From contig CAMASJ010000004.1 in assembly GCA_945860685.1 (NCBI GenBank), positions 1 through 41,961 on the forward strand: a DNA stretch of 41,961 nt, given 5' to 3'. Below, one piece after another: positions 40,800 through 41,961 of this stretch. This stretch comes from Akkermansia muciniphila (GTDB lineage Bacteria > Verrucomicrobiota > Verrucomicrobiia > Limisphaerales > UBA9464). The translations under genes were made by a program, and so were the position numbers. Position 1 is the first letter of the stretch, and each line of letters opens with the position of its first letter. The notes below the pieces were generated by a model. It was not told the DNA's origin and did not search any database. It saw nothing but the letters and a program-made list of their open reading frames with translations.

Positions 40800-41961
40800 C
40801 TACCAGGTCGCGTCAGGCCAGAGGTGGGCTCCGAAGTCCTTCAATTGCTGGATCAGGGTTGGCGAGTAGCCAAAGGTCGTCGCGGATTCAATGATTCCGG
40901 CGTGGCTTCGGATCCAAGGGGGAGCGGTCGTCGTACCCGGCGTGTTGTCGTTGTCGAGCGGATCGATTTCGCCGGTGACGTTGATGAAGTAGCTGCGTCC
41001 GAAGAATGTCGTCCAGTTTGAGGATTCCTCCACGAAGGCGCTGATCACCGAATCCCGGAAGTTGGGATCGTAGTTGCTCCAAGCGGCATGGCTTGCTGAG
41101 CCGAAAATCCAACCAAGACGGGGACCCGCGCTGAAACCCGAGTAGCTGTTGGAGGGGGTGAAGGGATCGCTGGTACCCGCCTCGGCTGATTTTGCCATCA
41201 CCGTGAGCATCATCGCCTCCGATGGGAGTCCGTGGGTCCACAGATGGAAGACCTGTCCCATCAAGTAAGCCCAATCAATGGGGCTGGTGTCGTTCCGGCG
41301 GTGGTTGGAGTCGTTCAGGACCAATTGAAGCCAATACCATTGGAAAGAACGGATGGCCAACGTCTTGGTAGTCGAATCGCGGAGCGAGTTCTCGACCTGA
41401 CGAGTCATCGAAAGCTGTGGCGCCGTTTGAAAGGCGGTGCCCGTCGTTCCTGGCCAAGTACGCGCTGCGGACTCAGGCCAAGGGAACATATACTTGCCCG
41501 AGTCCTCCAGGCTGAGCGTCTGGAGTGCGTCCCACGTGCGTACCAGACGCCATTTGGCCAAGCTGTACCGGGCGATCTGGAAAGCCGCGCTGTCATCGGT
41601 GTCTCCACCCATGGGAACCAGATGGGTGGCCGCCCATCCCTGAAAGGCCGCCCAAGCGTTTGCCATTTGGATTTGGAACTGTTCCTTTGGGGTGGTCCTC
41701 AACAGCTTGAAGGCGGCATCCACCGGCAGGAAGGAATCGCCCCAATAGTCGAGCGGATGCACCTGTGGGAGCCAAGTGTTCCAGTCCGGAAGCGGCAGCT
41801 GGATCGGAAGCTCACGGGCGTTGATCGTGGCTGCGAAATTGAAGGAGGGAGCGCCGCCGCCGAAAAGAGAATTGAAGGTCGCAGTCTCGTTGGTGGTGAC
41901 CGCACCGATTCCACCACCGGCCGCCCAATACCCGATCGGAAGCGAATCCAGCCCAGCCGCC
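40800..41961 (-). CDS. Unidentified protein, C-terminal part (5' end outside window)
   Basis: The frame runs off the right edge; about 387 residues are visible, ending AHLWPDATW. The segment is hydrophilic, Trp/Phe-rich and largely helical by eye (FQIQMANAWAAFQGWA, SFQWYWLQLVLNDSNHRRN, LMGQVFHLWTHGLPSEAMM), preceded by a Gly-rich beta-like stretch (AAGGGIGAVTTNETATF). No transmembrane helix or familiar catalytic motif is seen in the part present. It could be the end of a large exported protein or a glycoside-hydrolase-like helical barrel, but neither can be supported. A strong terminator follows. Confidence 0.75.
   Translation of the reverse strand, partial: AAGLDSLPIGYWAAGGGIGAVTTNETATFNSLFGGGAPSFNFAATINARELPIQLPLPDWNTWLPQVHPLDYWGDSFLPVDAAFKLLRTTPKEQFQIQMANAWAAFQGWAATHLVPMGGDTDDSAAFQIARYSLAKWRLVRTWDALQTLSLEDSGKYMFPWPESAARTWPGTTGTAFQTAPQLSMTRQVENSLRDSTTKTLAIRSFQWYWLQLVLNDSNHRRNDTSPIDWAYLMGQVFHLWTHGLPSEAMMLTVMAKSAEAGTSDPFTPSNSYSGFSAGPRLGWIFGSASHAAWSNYDPNFRDSVISAFVEESSNWTTFFGRSYFINVTGEIDPLDNDNTPGTTTAPPWIRSHAGIIESATTFGYSPTLIQQLKDFGAHLWPDATW

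Overview
The window is about 42 kb of GC-rich, gene-dense bacterial chromosome. The gene content points to the Verrucomicrobiota, probably a Limisphaerales/Pedosphaera-like lineage. The clues are a pair of pseudopilin-type proteins with the N-terminal cleavage/methylation segment and an H-X9-DG-type end, a PEP-CTERM choice-of-anchor A protein, a CRTAC1-like FG-GAP/ASPIC-UnbV protein, a squalene/phytoene synthase, and a DnaX with a non-canonical zinc region. This placement is inferred from family content and was not tested by phylogeny. No rRNA, tRNA, CRISPR array, insertion sequence or prophage was found. The window reads as core chromosome.

Layout. 1-4.4 kb (+): end of a glucoamylase-family protein, an AcpH-like ACP phosphodiesterase, ribF, polX and a small Gly/Ser-rich membrane protein. 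4.4-6.3 kb (-): a membrane-anchored FG-GAP/ASPIC-UnbV protein. 6.4-11.0 kb (+): a translationally coupled trio of squalene/phytoene synthase, CHASE-domain hybrid histidine kinase and NAD(P)-binding SDR. 11.0-12.1 kb (-): a secreted TSGGGI-repeat (DUF4097-like) protein. 12.7-13.8 kb (+): a PEP-CTERM surface protein behind a possible sigma-54 site. 13.9-15.6 kb (-): a membrane TPR protein. 15.7-17.8 kb (-): ilvB preceded by a complete leader-peptide attenuator. 17.8-18.3 kb (-): an SRPBCC protein. 18.5-19.3 kb (+): a PIG-L deacetylase. 19.3-21.6 kb (-): an aminotransferase-mtnA pair, probably methionine salvage. 21.7-23.6 kb (-): two pseudopilin-like genes, each with its own terminator. 23.7-26.8 kb (+): prmC, murA and two small proteins of unknown function. 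27-33.4 kb (+): a secreted protein, a MacA/MacB-type three-gene export system, 5-formyl-THF cyclo-ligase and RNase Y. 33.6-40.7 kb (+): a PpiD/SurA-like anchored protein, RluA-type pseudouridine synthase, dnaX, ybaB, recR, a HAD hydrolase and agmatine deiminase. 40.8 kb to the end (-): the C-terminal part of an unidentified protein.

The most notable element is the ilvB leader (about 17,651-17,765, minus strand). A 23-codon ORF has 8 Ile/Val/Leu codons. It is followed by mutually exclusive protector, antiterminator and terminator helices that can be traced base by base. The terminator has a perfect 12-bp stem and a U-tract. This is a complete ribosome-mediated attenuator for a branched-chain amino acid gene. 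Its leader ORF has no Shine-Dalgarno sequence and lies just after a TTGACC-N18-TACCTT promoter-like sequence, so it may be leaderless. Other points worth checking are the DnaX that has lost three of four zinc cysteines at exactly aligned positions, a MacA-type adaptor with an LTPEQ/poly-Gly insertion, and the coupling of an isoprenoid synthase to a sensor kinase.
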